A stretch of 64,000 nucleotides of DNA, taken from contig JBGVLM010000018.1 in NCBI GenBank assembly GCA_045124255.1, forward strand, positions 1-64,000, given 5' to 3'. The notes below the pieces were generated by a model that saw only the letters and a program-made list of their open reading frames with translations, made no database searches and was not told where the DNA came from. The position numbers were made by a program, and so were the translations under genes. Shown here in pieces: positions 14,764 to 23,738 of this stretch. How positions within the stretch are numbered: the first letter of the stretch is position 1; each line of letters begins with the position of its first letter. This stretch comes from Eshraghiella sp045124255 (lineage in GTDB: Bacteria; Bacillota; Clostridia; Lachnospirales; Lachnospiraceae).

Positions 14764-15633
14764 TTATAGTCTTTTAATTTGATATTTGCAATTCTGCGTC
14801 ATACCCTTTACGCGAACCACTCCATTGTAAGGTACAAACTTTTTCAGTGAAGTCATACCAGCAGTATTTTCAAAAATACCTTCTTCTAATTGTTGTGCTG
14901 TCACATAACTACGAGTTTGTAAACAATATATCTCTATTGGAACATCTGTAATTACTACAAGCTCATGCCCCATATACCAATCTGTATTTACTCTATTAAT
15001 TGTATGTTCTACAAAATATCCTTCACCATTTGTAACATTAACCACTCCATCCTGCTCTTTCTCCGAGATATATGCAGATAAATCCACACGCTTAAATGTA
15101 TTGGATCTGAAATATTCAAATTCATGTTTCTCATTTACAACATTTCTCTCATTTACAAGATTTTTTGTATTCCATACCATTACATCATACATCGGAAATC
15201 CTGAATTAATACCCTCTCTAACATTTTTCACTATTACAGCATCAATATCTTTTGTCCCCATTGCCCACTCAAGAACCTCATCTGTTGAAAGTGTATCTGT
15301 TCCACCAACTTTTTTAATGTATTTAATCAAGGAATTTCTTTTTTCTTCAGGATACAATTTACAATCATACACATGAAGATATTCGTATATACTATGCCCA
15401 TCTTCTAGCGTAGCATCTATTACCAACGGATTTCTTACTTGAATTTCCGTTTCAATAATAGGTGTATCATCATACAATCTATAACTTTCTGCTATATCAA
15501 AACAACTACAAAAGAAGCATCCATTTGAGATAAAATCAAAGCTTTTCCCACGATAAAATTTATATGGATTCCCCTGTAAATCCTTTAATATCTGCATTTG
15601 TGCCTTTTCCTTTCTTCTAAATAATTTAAACAT
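14764..15633 (-). CDS. putative ADP-ribosyltransferase (ART-PolyVal-like)
   Basis: The N-terminal ~170 residues resemble ADP-ribosyltransferases of the polyvalent-protein type. FYRGKS at about 26-31 supplies the early arginine. GCFFCSCFDIAESY at about 38-51 matches the usual FFS...A..Y strand-helix, ETEIQVRNPLVIDA follows at about 61-74, and a late DAVIVKNV...YDVMVWN strand pair completes the core. The typical late Glu before the V-x-F strand is not obvious (Asp here), so activity is uncertain. The last ~120 residues are unrecognised. No signal peptide is present, so it would act inside the producing cell. A terminator upstream separates it from the conjugative genes, and a promoter with an overlapping palindrome precedes it, as in autoregulated toxin operons. 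Confidence 0.5.
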   Translation of the reverse strand: MFKLFRRKEKAQMQILKDLQGNPYKFYRGKSFDFISNGCFFCSCFDIAESYRLYDDTPIIETEIQVRNPLVIDATLEDGHSIYEYLHVYDCKLYPEEKRNSLIKYIKKVGGTDTLSTDEVLEWAMGTKDIDAVIVKNVREGINSGFPMYDVMVWNTKNLVNERNVVNEKHEFEYFRSNTFKRVDLSAYISEKEQDGVVNVTNGEGYFVEHTINRVNTDWYMGHELVVITDVPIEIYCLQTRSYVTAQQLEEGIFENTAGMTSLKKFVPYNGVVRVKGMTQNCKYQIKRL

Positions 15634-15660
15634 TTATTCACCTCATCTTATTGGTTAATT

Positions 15661-15694
15661 CGATAATTAAATATATTATCGGCACAAATAGCAA
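15661..15694 (-). promoter_or_regulatory. promoter with overlapping palindrome upstream of the ART operon
   Basis: On the minus strand TTGCTA (15694-15689), 17 bases and TTTAAT (15671-15666) form a moderate promoter. A perfect dyad, CGATAAT-7-ATTATCG (15661-15681), covers the -10 box, a good place for a repressor. Confidence 0.45.
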
Positions 15695-15735
15695 AAAAGG
15701 ACAGACAACCATATCAAATACAGTCATCCGTCCCT
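15692..15735 (-). terminator. intrinsic terminator after ssb
   Basis: An 11-bp stem (15699-15709 with 15722-15732, three wobble pairs) is followed on the minus strand by a run of T. It closes the conjugative operon before the ART operon. Confidence 0.7.
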
Positions 15736-15768
15736 TTATGCTTAACTTATCTTACCTACAATCAGCCT

Positions 15769-16158
15769 CTATTCTTCCGGCACATCCACTGTCTCTTCTA
15801 CCTTTGCACCATTTCCCTTACTCTCGCAGAACTGGATATTCTCTACCACCACATCCACTGTAGGGATTTTCATACCATTCTTCTCATAGCTGCCTGTGCT
15901 CAAATGTCCTTCCACTGCAAATTTCACACCCTGCTTACCAAATTTCTCCAAGAAATCTGCATTTCTGTCAAAGCCGATACAACGGATAAAATAAGCATTA
16001 TTCTCTGTATCTGCCTCATTTCCTGGCTCCTGCTTCTTTTTCATCTTATCCACGGCAAGAGAAAATGTTGCCATCTTACCTGCATCCTCTCCCTTGGAAT
16101 CCATGATTTTAGCATCTCTTGTAAGTCTTCCCATTAAAATCACTTTGTTATTTACCAT
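15769..16158 (-). CDS. ssb: single-stranded DNA-binding protein of the conjugative element
   Basis: The 129-residue product has the OB-fold order of bacterial SSB: NNKVILMGRLTRDAKI at the start, FSLAVDK in the middle strand, and FAVEGHLSTGSYEKNG followed by VDVVVENIQF. It would coat single-stranded DNA during conjugative transfer or replication. The C-terminus is acidic (EETVDVPEE) but lacks the classical DDDIPF tail, as is common for mobile-element SSBs. The ATG at 16158 is chosen because ATGGAGG lies about eight bases upstream. The VirB4 gene ends just before it, so both are cotranscribed. Confidence 0.85.
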   Translation of the reverse strand: MVNNKVILMGRLTRDAKIMDSKGEDAGKMATFSLAVDKMKKKQEPGNEADTENNAYFIRCIGFDRNADFLEKFGKQGVKFAVEGHLSTGSYEKNGMKIPTVDVVVENIQFCESKGNGAKVEETVDVPEE

Positions 16159-16176
16159 CTGAATTTCCTCCATTTC

Positions 16177-18672
16177 TTATGCAATGTCTTTTGCTTCTTT
16201 CTGTTTCCTTGCCTCTTCACGCTGCTTTTCAAGCTCATACTCATGCCGCTCCTTCGGATTGGATGTAAGCAAACGATAGATTTTTGTATCCTTCGGTATG
16301 CTTCCACGGAACGGAATCACATTCTTACCGGTATAGATAAGTCCCTGTCCAGGTGGAGAATTTGTTATGTATTCCAGATTCGTGTCTGAAAGGTTCAAAA
16401 TCTTCTGTAGGTTAATTCTATCCGGTCCTGCCTGCCCTAATATCTGAATGAAGTTACAGTTCTGCAGCATATCTCTGGCAATCGGACTTTCCAAAATTGG
16501 TGTTACATTTTGACTGATACCGGTAAATACTGCACCGTATTTTCTACCTCTACGCACCATTTCATCCAGTCGGTGAGCCGAATACTCATTCTTGAACAGC
16601 AGATAAATCTCATCAATGTAGTACCAAGTGGTTATGCCAAGCTTTCTGTTCTTCACAATCTCATTCCAGATATGCTCCAAAATAACCAGCATTGCAAGGT
16701 TCTTCAAACGCTCTCCAACATCCCTTATCTGGAAAATGACAAATCGGTTTGTAATCTCCACATTGGTATGGTGTCCAAAGATGGATAAAGAACCATCTCC
16801 TGTATAGATCTTTAATGCATAAACCAGTTCTCTTGCCTCCGGCTCCTTGCGTTTTGATAACTCCAGGCGAAGGTCTGTTAATGTCGGCATCTCTTCATCT
16901 GAAATCTTACGAAGTCTGCCATTTACCATAAACGGTTCAAATAATTTGTGTACACATTCATCCACAATGGTTTCCTGAATGGAATTGATACCAAATGGGG
17001 ATTTTACCACACACTCCATCAGCTGTAAGATACTACCTGCCTTTTCATTGACCGGATCACTGTCGCTGTCGTAATCATCACTGACATAAATAGCCATAGG
17101 ATTAATGTGATTTTTACCACCGGGCGAAATTACAATTATCTGTGCATTTAAGGCATTTCCCACATGGTCAAACTCATTTTCGGGATCTATTACATAAATA
17201 ACATCTCCCACCTTTAGAAATCTTCCTGTAATCTCAAACTTCGCCGTAAAGCTTTTTCCAGTTCCCGGACATCCAAGTATAAACGCATTGTAATTGATAC
17301 CTTTCATGCGGTCATAGAAAATCGGATTCTTTGATAACAGGTTGCAGCTGTAATTGATACCATCCGGATCATTCAGCTCCAGTGTGGAAAACGGAATGAA
17401 CATTGCAAGGGATGAAGTTGTAAGCGTTCTCGTCTCTGCTATCTGGTTGTAACACAGAGGAAGTGTTGTATTAAATCCTTCCTCCTGCTGACCGTTCATC
17501 ACACTAAGGGTAAAAGAATTCTTCTTATACTCTGTAATCAATGTATCCGTGTGCTCATCCAACTTCTCTTTACTGTCTGCAAAAGCAGTTACCGTCATTG
17601 TTACATTGAATAAGTTTTCATCCTTGCCACGAATAGCATCCCTCAAGGCAAGAGCCTGTACCTCTCTGTCCAAAATTTCAGGGCTTACATAGGAATCATC
17701 ATACACTCCGGCTTTCTGCCCGGCCTGCATCTGCTTCCTTTTCATATCCCTTACAAAGGAAAGATTTTTAGCCACAATGGCATCCGCTTTCTTGGGTGGA
17801 ATGCCCTTTAAATTGATGGTCGTAATACAGTTGAAATTCACATCTGATACATTGGTTAAAAACTCGTCATTCATCTTACTTGCGACATTTGTTACCCGAA
17901 GTGTCCTTGCAAGCTTCGAACCCATCTGTAAATAATCCCTGTTGACCTCAAATGTAGTAGGTGCAATGACATCATTTACCGTAAGCCCCATAGAACGCAT
18001 ATGTTCATAACCAAAGGAAGTTATCTCCTCCACTTTTCCGTTTTCATCAATCACACGGGATTTCTGTATCAGATGCTCCTCGGCATCATTATAAATGCCA
18101 TACAGAATATCAAGCATTTCTTCCAGTGGTACAGGAACGGCACTAGAACCGATCCGGCTCATAGTCTTTTCAATGTCCTGGTCTATTCTGTGAAATGCCC
18201 TTGCAGCCTTTATTACATTGTGGGCGTGAACTGCTATGGTTATGAACTTATCCACCTGAATACCGTTTCTACCTTCTTTTAAACGGTTCAGTATAATATC
18301 ATTCATTTCCTTCCGGTACTCATCGTGGGCATCTCCTACTTCCTTATAAAGTGCCTTTTCACAATAATCCTCCATATTTACACTGTGGGTATATATGGTT
18401 ATGGCAGCCTCCACATCCGTTCCCAAGGAATTGATAACCTTTTTCCATCCCTTATATACCACGTTCTGCTCATCCTCCGAAGCAGTCAGATAATTATTGT
18501 TGCCTATGTAATAGGACTTTTCATAACATCCCTTATAGGTTTCAATAAGCTGGTACTTCTCATGGACTCCCACTATGGGAACACTTGCTGCAGAACTCTG
18601 TGCATAATTCTGTGTCGGTACGCGCTCTCTTCTGGGAATATTGGAAATCTTTTTCTTCTTACTACCTGCCAT
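16177..18672 (-). CDS. VirB4-like conjugation ATPase
   Basis: The 831-residue protein is the motor ATPase of the type IV secretion machinery, acting at the inner face of the membrane to assemble or energise the mating channel. A Walker A motif, GCPGTGKSFT, lies at about residues 462-471. Walker B is YYIDEIYLLF at about 680-690. The N-terminal ~350 residues form the VirB4-specific domain, and the final ~30 are basic and charged. The length is typical of VirB4 proteins in Tn1549/CTn-type elements of Firmicutes. AGGAGG before the ATG and an 11-base gap from the upstream VirB6-like gene indicate one operon. It is intact, although the operon lacks relaxase and coupling protein here. Confidence 0.92.
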   Translation of the reverse strand: MAGSKKKKISNIPRRERVPTQNYAQSSAASVPIVGVHEKYQLIETYKGCYEKSYYIGNNNYLTASEDEQNVVYKGWKKVINSLGTDVEAAITIYTHSVNMEDYCEKALYKEVGDAHDEYRKEMNDIILNRLKEGRNGIQVDKFITIAVHAHNVIKAARAFHRIDQDIEKTMSRIGSSAVPVPLEEMLDILYGIYNDAEEHLIQKSRVIDENGKVEEITSFGYEHMRSMGLTVNDVIAPTTFEVNRDYLQMGSKLARTLRVTNVASKMNDEFLTNVSDVNFNCITTINLKGIPPKKADAIVAKNLSFVRDMKRKQMQAGQKAGVYDDSYVSPEILDREVQALALRDAIRGKDENLFNVTMTVTAFADSKEKLDEHTDTLITEYKKNSFTLSVMNGQQEEGFNTTLPLCYNQIAETRTLTTSSLAMFIPFSTLELNDPDGINYSCNLLSKNPIFYDRMKGINYNAFILGCPGTGKSFTAKFEITGRFLKVGDVIYVIDPENEFDHVGNALNAQIIVISPGGKNHINPMAIYVSDDYDSDSDPVNEKAGSILQLMECVVKSPFGINSIQETIVDECVHKLFEPFMVNGRLRKISDEEMPTLTDLRLELSKRKEPEARELVYALKIYTGDGSLSIFGHHTNVEITNRFVIFQIRDVGERLKNLAMLVILEHIWNEIVKNRKLGITTWYYIDEIYLLFKNEYSAHRLDEMVRRGRKYGAVFTGISQNVTPILESPIARDMLQNCNFIQILGQAGPDRINLQKILNLSDTNLEYITNSPPGQGLIYTGKNVIPFRGSIPKDTKIYRLLTSNPKERHEYELEKQREEARKQKEAKDIA

Positions 18673-18682
18673 GTTCTGCCTC

Positions 18683-20158
18683 CTATCTGATTTTCTTCAT
18701 CTTGCTTTTGCTTTTCGCAAGTTTTATGGCTTTGGCTTCCTTTTTCATACTCTTTTTAATCTTCTTATCCTGCATATCCATCTGCCTACGCCGTCTGTAC
18801 TCCTTGTTTAACATTGTGATATAGCGGTTCTTGGTCTTATAGACTCTCCTGTTATTTCCGTAAATCTTAGTCTGAAGCTTCTTAAGCAGAATCCGCTCCA
18901 TTGGTAATCCGTCCTGCTTAATCCACCCAAAGGCAAAACAGATACCGCCTACCACAAGACAGGGATAAACAGCAATGGTAAAATCCAGTCCAAGAAACAC
19001 CGCAAGCAGCACGCTACAGACAATCGCTATGGCGAGGCAGACAACCTGACGAAGGGTAAAATTTAAGATTACCTTATTCTCCTGCTGTATCTCTTTTTCT
19101 ATTTCACGACTTATCATCAGCTCCGCCTCCTGCGACATTCCCAAGACCTGCTTTGCAATTCCCGGTGCCTTTACCACAAGCCCAACCTCTACAATGGCAA
19201 CCACAATTTCCTTCCACACACAGGAGAGAAAATTGCTCTCACTCATTACATTGGATGCAAATATTCCATACTGTATCTGCTGACAGATAAACACCGCAAG
19301 CATAATGATTGCTCCGGATAAAGCCAAGGCTATTACATTCTTAACACCTCTTACTGCATTCGAATTCATTCCACTACCACTACTGATGTCACATACCGTA
19401 AGCGGTGATACAATCGCCATAATGGTAAGCTCCACAAATCTTGTCCAGCACATAACCGACACCACCACATTAGACAGCTTACCGATGAGGGATGGGATGA
19501 ATAACTGAATCAGATAGCTTACCGAAGTTGCGAGATTATTTACAGAATCAGAAATCGTTGCCTTTAATCCGCTTCCGGTTGATACATTGCAGTTATCATA
19601 AATGACTTTTTTTAAATCCATAATCCCTGCTGACATATCCGCATTTGAAGCGCTGGCATTATTCACAATCTTCTGTATAAGTGCTGAAAACACATTTCCT
19701 ATGCCGTAGACCAAATCCATGGATTTGGATATCAGCACAATGCCGATACATAGGAACATAAACTGCCTTACCATCTTTTCAATGTACATCTGCTGAAAAG
19801 AAATGCTTTCCAAAATCCCCACACCAAAGAAAATGATTAACATTATTACTCCAAGGTTCTGGAAGGTCTTATGCATGGTTGTGATTACCGTTGTCAGATT
19901 GGTAAAGGTAATACCACCGGCCTTTAAGGTACTTCCGCTAAAATCTATAATCAGAAGATTTTTCAGGTCATCCATCTTGGAAATCCCGAAAATATCATCA
20001 ATCAGACCAAAGATAGTCTTTACCATTCCTGTTGCACCTTTTACATCCCCTTCCGAAGCACAAAAGGCAATCATACTGAATGCAAGGAGGCTTAAGATAA
20101 TTGCACATAAAATCTGCCTCCGGTAATATTTCACCGGATAATAAATACTCTGTCTCAT
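18683..20158 (-). CDS. VirB6/TrbL-like conjugal transfer membrane protein (CD1107-like)
   Basis: The 491-residue product has a hydrophobic N-terminal segment and about eight further membrane helices through residue ~400. A strongly basic cytoplasmic tail rich in Lys/Arg follows. This is the usual layout of the polytopic channel component encoded upstream of virB4 in Tn1549-type elements. Regions such as NLGVIMLIIFFGVGILES and CLAIAIVCSVLLAVFLGL are clear helices. It should form part of the inner-membrane channel with the VirB4 ATPase. The gene lies 13 bases from the ParR-like gene and 11 from virB4. Family assignment rests on topology plus context, not on a single motif. Confidence 0.75.
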   Translation of the reverse strand: MRQSIYYPVKYYRRQILCAIILSLLAFSMIAFCASEGDVKGATGMVKTIFGLIDDIFGISKMDDLKNLLIIDFSGSTLKAGGITFTNLTTVITTMHKTFQNLGVIMLIIFFGVGILESISFQQMYIEKMVRQFMFLCIGIVLISKSMDLVYGIGNVFSALIQKIVNNASASNADMSAGIMDLKKVIYDNCNVSTGSGLKATISDSVNNLATSVSYLIQLFIPSLIGKLSNVVVSVMCWTRFVELTIMAIVSPLTVCDISSGSGMNSNAVRGVKNVIALALSGAIIMLAVFICQQIQYGIFASNVMSESNFLSCVWKEIVVAIVEVGLVVKAPGIAKQVLGMSQEAELMISREIEKEIQQENKVILNFTLRQVVCLAIAIVCSVLLAVFLGLDFTIAVYPCLVVGGICFAFGWIKQDGLPMERILLKKLQTKIYGNNRRVYKTKNRYITMLNKEYRRRRQMDMQDKKIKKSMKKEAKAIKLAKSKSKMKKIR

Positions 20159-20170
20159 ACTCTGCCTCCT

Positions 20171-20515
20171 TTACATAAACGAAGCCAGCCCGGCTTTAAT
20201 CATAGATACATCATGTGTGGGCTCCTGTGCCTTTTCTTGCACTGACTCTCTTGTGGTCTTCTCGCCCTGCCCAACCTGTTCAGATGCAGTTTCACTTTTT
20301 ACCTTTGGGAAATAGGGCGGCACACCGCCCGGCTCCCCTTTTCTTCTGTCAAGCCACTGTACAGGTACATTGGTTCCGTGCTCTGCTATCCACAGAAGTA
20401 TCAGTTCCCCCACAATGTCACTCTTACGCTTGGCAAAGGGTGTAAGGAAATCCAATATCTGTTTTCCGCTTTCTGTCTGTTCATCATAGAACAGTGCTAT
20501 TTTTCTCTTGGCCAT
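20171..20515 (-). CDS. ParR-like or element-encoded small DNA-binding protein
   Basis: The product is about 114 residues. The N-terminal part (MAKRKIALFYDEQTES, then a helix with FAKRKSDIVGELILLWIAEH) has the strand-helix-helix pattern of ribbon-helix-helix adaptors. The C-terminal half is Glu/Gln/Pro-rich and disordered. Its position immediately after the ParM-like gene suggests a ParR-type partner that links DNA to an actin-like filament. The start at 20515 is chosen because a G-rich site lies upstream. The upstream parM-like gene carries an amber stop, so any partner function may be lost. ParR identity is inference. Confidence 0.5.
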   Translation of the reverse strand: MAKRKIALFYDEQTESGKQILDFLTPFAKRKSDIVGELILLWIAEHGTNVPVQWLDRRKGEPGGVPPYFPKVKSETASEQVGQGEKTTRESVQEKAQEPTHDVSMIKAGLASFM

Positions 20516-20527
20516 TTCCCACACCCC

Positions 20528-21502
20528 CTATCCGTTCATATACATCTTTGCAATTTCCTCATAACCTACTGCATTGGCGTGAATATCCTCGATATACTCT
20601 GTTACTCCAAACATGCCTGTCGCTTCCAAGTATGGTGCAAGAAGAATGGAACCGCCACCGCAGAAGATTGTGGGAGCAAAACGAAAATCCGGCACCTTGG
20701 AATGAAGCTGGTCTACAATCTTTTCTGCCTAGGCTGTTGTTTCCTGTCTGATACGACTTACCACTTCATCCGGCGCAATGACTTCCCTGCCCGGTGTCAA
20801 AACATCCTCAATGATTCCACCGTCCAAAGTCATGTTGTAGTCATTGATAATGTCATCAATAATCTGTTCTTTAAGCCTTGACATTCCAAGCTCCCTTGAC
20901 ACCATCACATCCTTATCCGGCATACCGTTTTTCAATGCCAGAAGGTCAACCGTACCATCTCCAATGTCAATGCAGTATACCGTTCCATATTTCTTGATAA
21001 GGTCCTGCTTGTAGATGATTGCAGCTGCGTAATCCTGCGGAAATACAAAAATCTCCTTAATGTGGATACTGAAAGACTTGTCATTGTAACGGAAATCCAA
21101 TCCGTATCTCGCTGCATTTAAGAAGTAATTTTTGAAGCTGTCTCTCTGCTTCTCAAAATGAGCAGGCGGCAGTCCAACGGATAACACAATATCCTTTCCC
21201 ACAAAACCACTAAAATCCCTCTTCCAGTCAAAGTCCTGCTTCTGCTTCATTGCCCTCGCCTTAATCTCCTTGGCAATGGCAAACAAAGTCAAAATCAGAC
21301 AGTTCTCATTCTTGGTCTTATCAATCTCATAGGAAAAACGGTTCGGTGTAAGGCTGTAGAAATTCCCCTTATACTCCACAATATCCTGTGAGAAAATTTG
21401 TGAAGGCTTTGTTTCCTGCTTTTTAAAGCCACAGGGAAATACGCTGGAAGCTGTCTTTATGTTGCCATTTCCGTGGTCAATTCCTAAAATCATTGTTTCC
21501 AT
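20528..21502 (-). pseudogene. ParM/StbA-like actin ATPase gene interrupted by an in-frame amber codon
   Basis: ParM-type proteins polymerise to separate plasmid or element copies. The N-terminus METMILGIDHGNGNIKTA is the phosphate-1 loop of the actin fold, and CIDIGDGTVDLLALKNG near residue 165 is phosphate-2. Reading continues to QETTA, where TAG occurs at 20731-20729. After it the same frame gives AEKIVDQLHSKVPDFRFA and the conserved IFCGGGS adenosine-type motif, and then stops at 20530. The whole frame would encode about 324 residues, a normal length. A single nonsense mutation is the simplest explanation. A readthrough product cannot be excluded. Confidence 0.75.
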
Positions 21503-21570
21503 AAACGCTCCTTTCCGTCTTTGGAAAAGGGACAGCCAGCTACTGTCCCTCTCCCTTAAGACACTTTTGA

Positions 21571-21945
21571 TTAATAGAAAGTCATTGTAGTAGGATCAGA
21601 GCCGATAATCGCTGTTACAATCGCCTTTAACGCACAAAGCACTGCACCACCGACAATCAAACCAATGCCCTTACCCAATGCTCCCGGCTGTGCCTGTTCA
21701 CCTGATGCCATTGACACAATGGTTCTAATCAGGGATGCAGCACCTGCCGCAATCAGTACAATTCCCGCAAATACTGTGATGGAAAACATAGTCTTTAAGA
21801 ACTTCTGCATTGCTGTGTTTCCGTTGATGTCACAATACGCAGGACATACGGTTGCAAGCAAACACATACCTGCAACCTTCGCTTTTGTGGGCATTTCGCC
21901 CAGTTTGTTTTTTGCCATGACGGTTTTCGCTTTAAGATTTTTCAT
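21571..21945 (-). CDS. Maff2-family small membrane protein
   Basis: The 124-residue product has a basic N-terminus (MKNLKAKTVMAKNKLGEMP). Two or three hydrophobic helices follow (about 50-70 and 85-115, with GIVLIAAGAASLIRTIV and GLIVGGAVLCALKAIV). This matches the small Maff2 proteins that head the conjugation operon of Tn1549-type elements, probably a structural subunit of the mating pore (role inferred). Repeat B forms its leader, and GAAGGAGG precedes the start. The ParM-like gene follows after about 70 bases. Confidence 0.7.
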   Translation of the reverse strand: MKNLKAKTVMAKNKLGEMPTKAKVAGMCLLATVCPAYCDINGNTAMQKFLKTMFSITVFAGIVLIAAGAASLIRTIVSMASGEQAQPGALGKGIGLIVGGAVLCALKAIVTAIIGSDPTTMTFY

Positions 21946-21966
21946 ATGGCATTTACCTCCTTCACA

Positions 21967-22021
21967 ATGGAAATTGCACGGATTTAGTGTCAGAGAAAAA
22001 GAAATGTGAAATTTTGTGACA
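21967..22021. repeat. direct repeat B (leader of the Maff2-like gene)
   Basis: 55 bases nearly identical to 10334-10387. On the minus strand it ends just before the ribosome site of the Maff2-like gene. Confidence 0.7.
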
Positions 22022-22045
22022 GAATTTTAGAAATGGACATAAAAA

Positions 22046-22087
22046 TAGCTGGAACACAGAATGAATTAACATCCCGTATTCCAGCTA
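22046..22087. terminator. hairpin in the gap upstream of the Maff2-like gene
   Basis: TAGCTGGAA (22046-22054) pairs with TTCCAGCTA (22079-22087), with a 24-base loop that itself contains ATG/CAT. It could end the Mrr-like gene. The T-tract is weak. Confidence 0.35.
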
Positions 22088-22180
22088 TACATTCCGTCAT
22101 ATATTTAACCAGACAATATTTGCCTCACCAAAGGAAAACGAATTCTTTTTATCTTAATTTCAAATTTTCAAACGTAAAAG

Positions 22181-22990
22181 TTACAAATCTATTCCATACC
22201 AACTGCCCTCTGTCTGTGGTAGTTGTCTCTGTCTAACACGATTCAAAAATTTATTTCGATGATTATAAAATTTTTCACTTAATTCAATATTTTCATTTTC
22301 TATCCATTCATCGACCATATTCTCCCAGCCTTGAAGTATTCTTACATGTAATGCCTGTTCCATCTCTAAGTGTGCATTATATAACAATTCAACTCTTCTA
22401 AAACAAGGCTTACAACCATATATGTATTCGTACTTACCATTTTTACATTTAGCTAATCCAATCAATGAGTTTGGAATATTTTCATCTGTAAGACAATCTT
22501 CCCCACATATCATACATTTTAATGGTTTGTATTCGTCCTCTCTAACATTCATATAATATTTATGTGGGTATAATCCAAAAGCCTGAAGTATTTTTGTATC
22601 CATTGATTGCATTATTTGGATTATTATAGGAACATCAAATACACAATATTCATAATCTCCATTTTTACATATTGCATTCAGTCGATTTTGTAATCCTGAT
22701 GTAATACCTGTAGAATAAAATCCAATAAACCCCTTTGCATTAAATTGTAATAATCTATCACTTATATTTTTTTCATCATCTTGTCCAACATGATTTCCTG
22801 AACAGATATAATGTTTACAGCTTACAATATAACGCACACTATTATAGCTTACTATGAAGTCTTTACCACCATCTGTTCCATATGCCGGTAGTGAGAGAAT
22901 TTGAAAACCTGCACATTTCAATACTTCTACCGCAAAATGTTCCCATTCTTCATCTGACATGTTACAGAAAAAATCATAATACCTATTCAT
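22181..22990 (-). CDS. Mrr-like restriction endonuclease-fold protein with zinc ribbon
   Basis: The 269-residue product starts with a helix pair (DEEWEHFAVEVLKCAGFQIL). A PD-(D/E)xK core follows: GTDGGKDFIVSY (Asp about 46) and IVSCKHY (Lys about 61), then a later FIGFYST strand. This is the Mrr_cat arrangement, which cuts DNA, often modified or foreign DNA. The second half contains CMICGEDC and later CKPC, a likely zinc ribbon, then a helical tail. GGAGG upstream supports the start at 22990. It lies beside the conjugative core and an ATPase gene, in a defence-like setting. Endonuclease activity is inferred from the motifs. Confidence 0.7.
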   Translation of the reverse strand: MNRYYDFFCNMSDEEWEHFAVEVLKCAGFQILSLPAYGTDGGKDFIVSYNSVRYIVSCKHYICSGNHVGQDDEKNISDRLLQFNAKGFIGFYSTGITSGLQNRLNAICKNGDYEYCVFDVPIIIQIMQSMDTKILQAFGLYPHKYYMNVREDEYKPLKCMICGEDCLTDENIPNSLIGLAKCKNGKYEYIYGCKPCFRRVELLYNAHLEMEQALHVRILQGWENMVDEWIENENIELSEKFYNHRNKFLNRVRQRQLPQTEGSWYGIDL

Positions 22991-23041
22991 TACAACCTCC
23001 ATTTCTTAAAAGATCAATAACCGAAATTATTAATTTTTCTA

Positions 23042-23650
23042 TCATGCACACTTCGCAAATATCTGTTTCTGAATGTTCAAATAACGCTGCAAGCTGATTA
23101 TTTCATTTGTATCATCACAATCGCTTTCCAGTAAATTAAATGAATTCGCCTTTGCAAAACTAACTGTATAACTTTTAACCATATCAATCAGCAGACTTGC
23201 ATTTTCAACAGAAAATGTAATATCCAATTTACCTTCATTCTGATTTTTATTTATCTCATCCAATGCAGACATAACCGCATCTATTTTATCTTCACTTACA
23301 GTTTTGTTCTTAATAGCATCAATATATGCCATGAAAGCTTCATTGAAATCCACTATACATTTAGGTACCTTTATCTCCTCATTCTTTTTATTCTTCACAA
23401 CTACATAAGTTATAGTTGCAGCCACCGCAGTAGCTATAGCTGTACCAATAAGAATGTACTTATTATTCTTTGCAAACTCCAACATTTTTTTAGAGCTACT
23501 TTCCGGTTTCGGCAACTCTACTTCTTTTAAATGAGTCACAATATGCCCTGCCTGATCTCTTATAACACCACCGAAACGAAAAAATATTCCTTTATCAATT
23601 CCCTTTTGTATGGCTGCTGGAATTTCAAATGCTACCTGTGTTACTGCCAT
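23042..23650 (-). CDS. hypothetical single-pass membrane protein
   Basis: The 202-residue product has one hydrophobic segment at about residues 68-88 (YILIGTAIATAVAATITYVVV). A short charged N-terminal part precedes it and a helical soluble C-terminal domain of about 110 residues follows, with DFNEAFMAYIDAIKN and a Leu/Ser-rich middle. I do not recognise a family. The start at 23650 is set by AAGGAGG. A repeat-bearing hairpin (23681-23720) lies in its 5' region. Confidence 0.5.
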   Translation of the reverse strand: MAVTQVAFEIPAAIQKGIDKGIFFRFGGVIRDQAGHIVTHLKEVELPKPESSSKKMLEFAKNNKYILIGTAIATAVAATITYVVVKNKKNEEIKVPKCIVDFNEAFMAYIDAIKNKTVSEDKIDAVMSALDEINKNQNEGKLDITFSVENASLLIDMVKSYTVSFAKANSFNLLESDCDDTNEIISLQRYLNIQKQIFAKCA

Positions 23651-23680
23651 AATTATCCTCCTTATATTCCACAAACCTTC

Positions 23681-23720
23681 GAGTTAAAACTTCGGTGCAA
23701 AATCACCTAACTTTTAACTC
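23681..23720. repeat. copy 2 of the interspersed repeat inside a hairpin
   Basis: GAGTTAAAA (23681-23689) pairs with TTTTAACTC (23712-23720), and inside it GGTG pairs with CACC. The repeat core CTTCGGTGCAAAATCACC occupies the arm and loop. Confidence 0.6.
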
Positions 23721-23738
23721 AAAGGCATAGCATAACAT

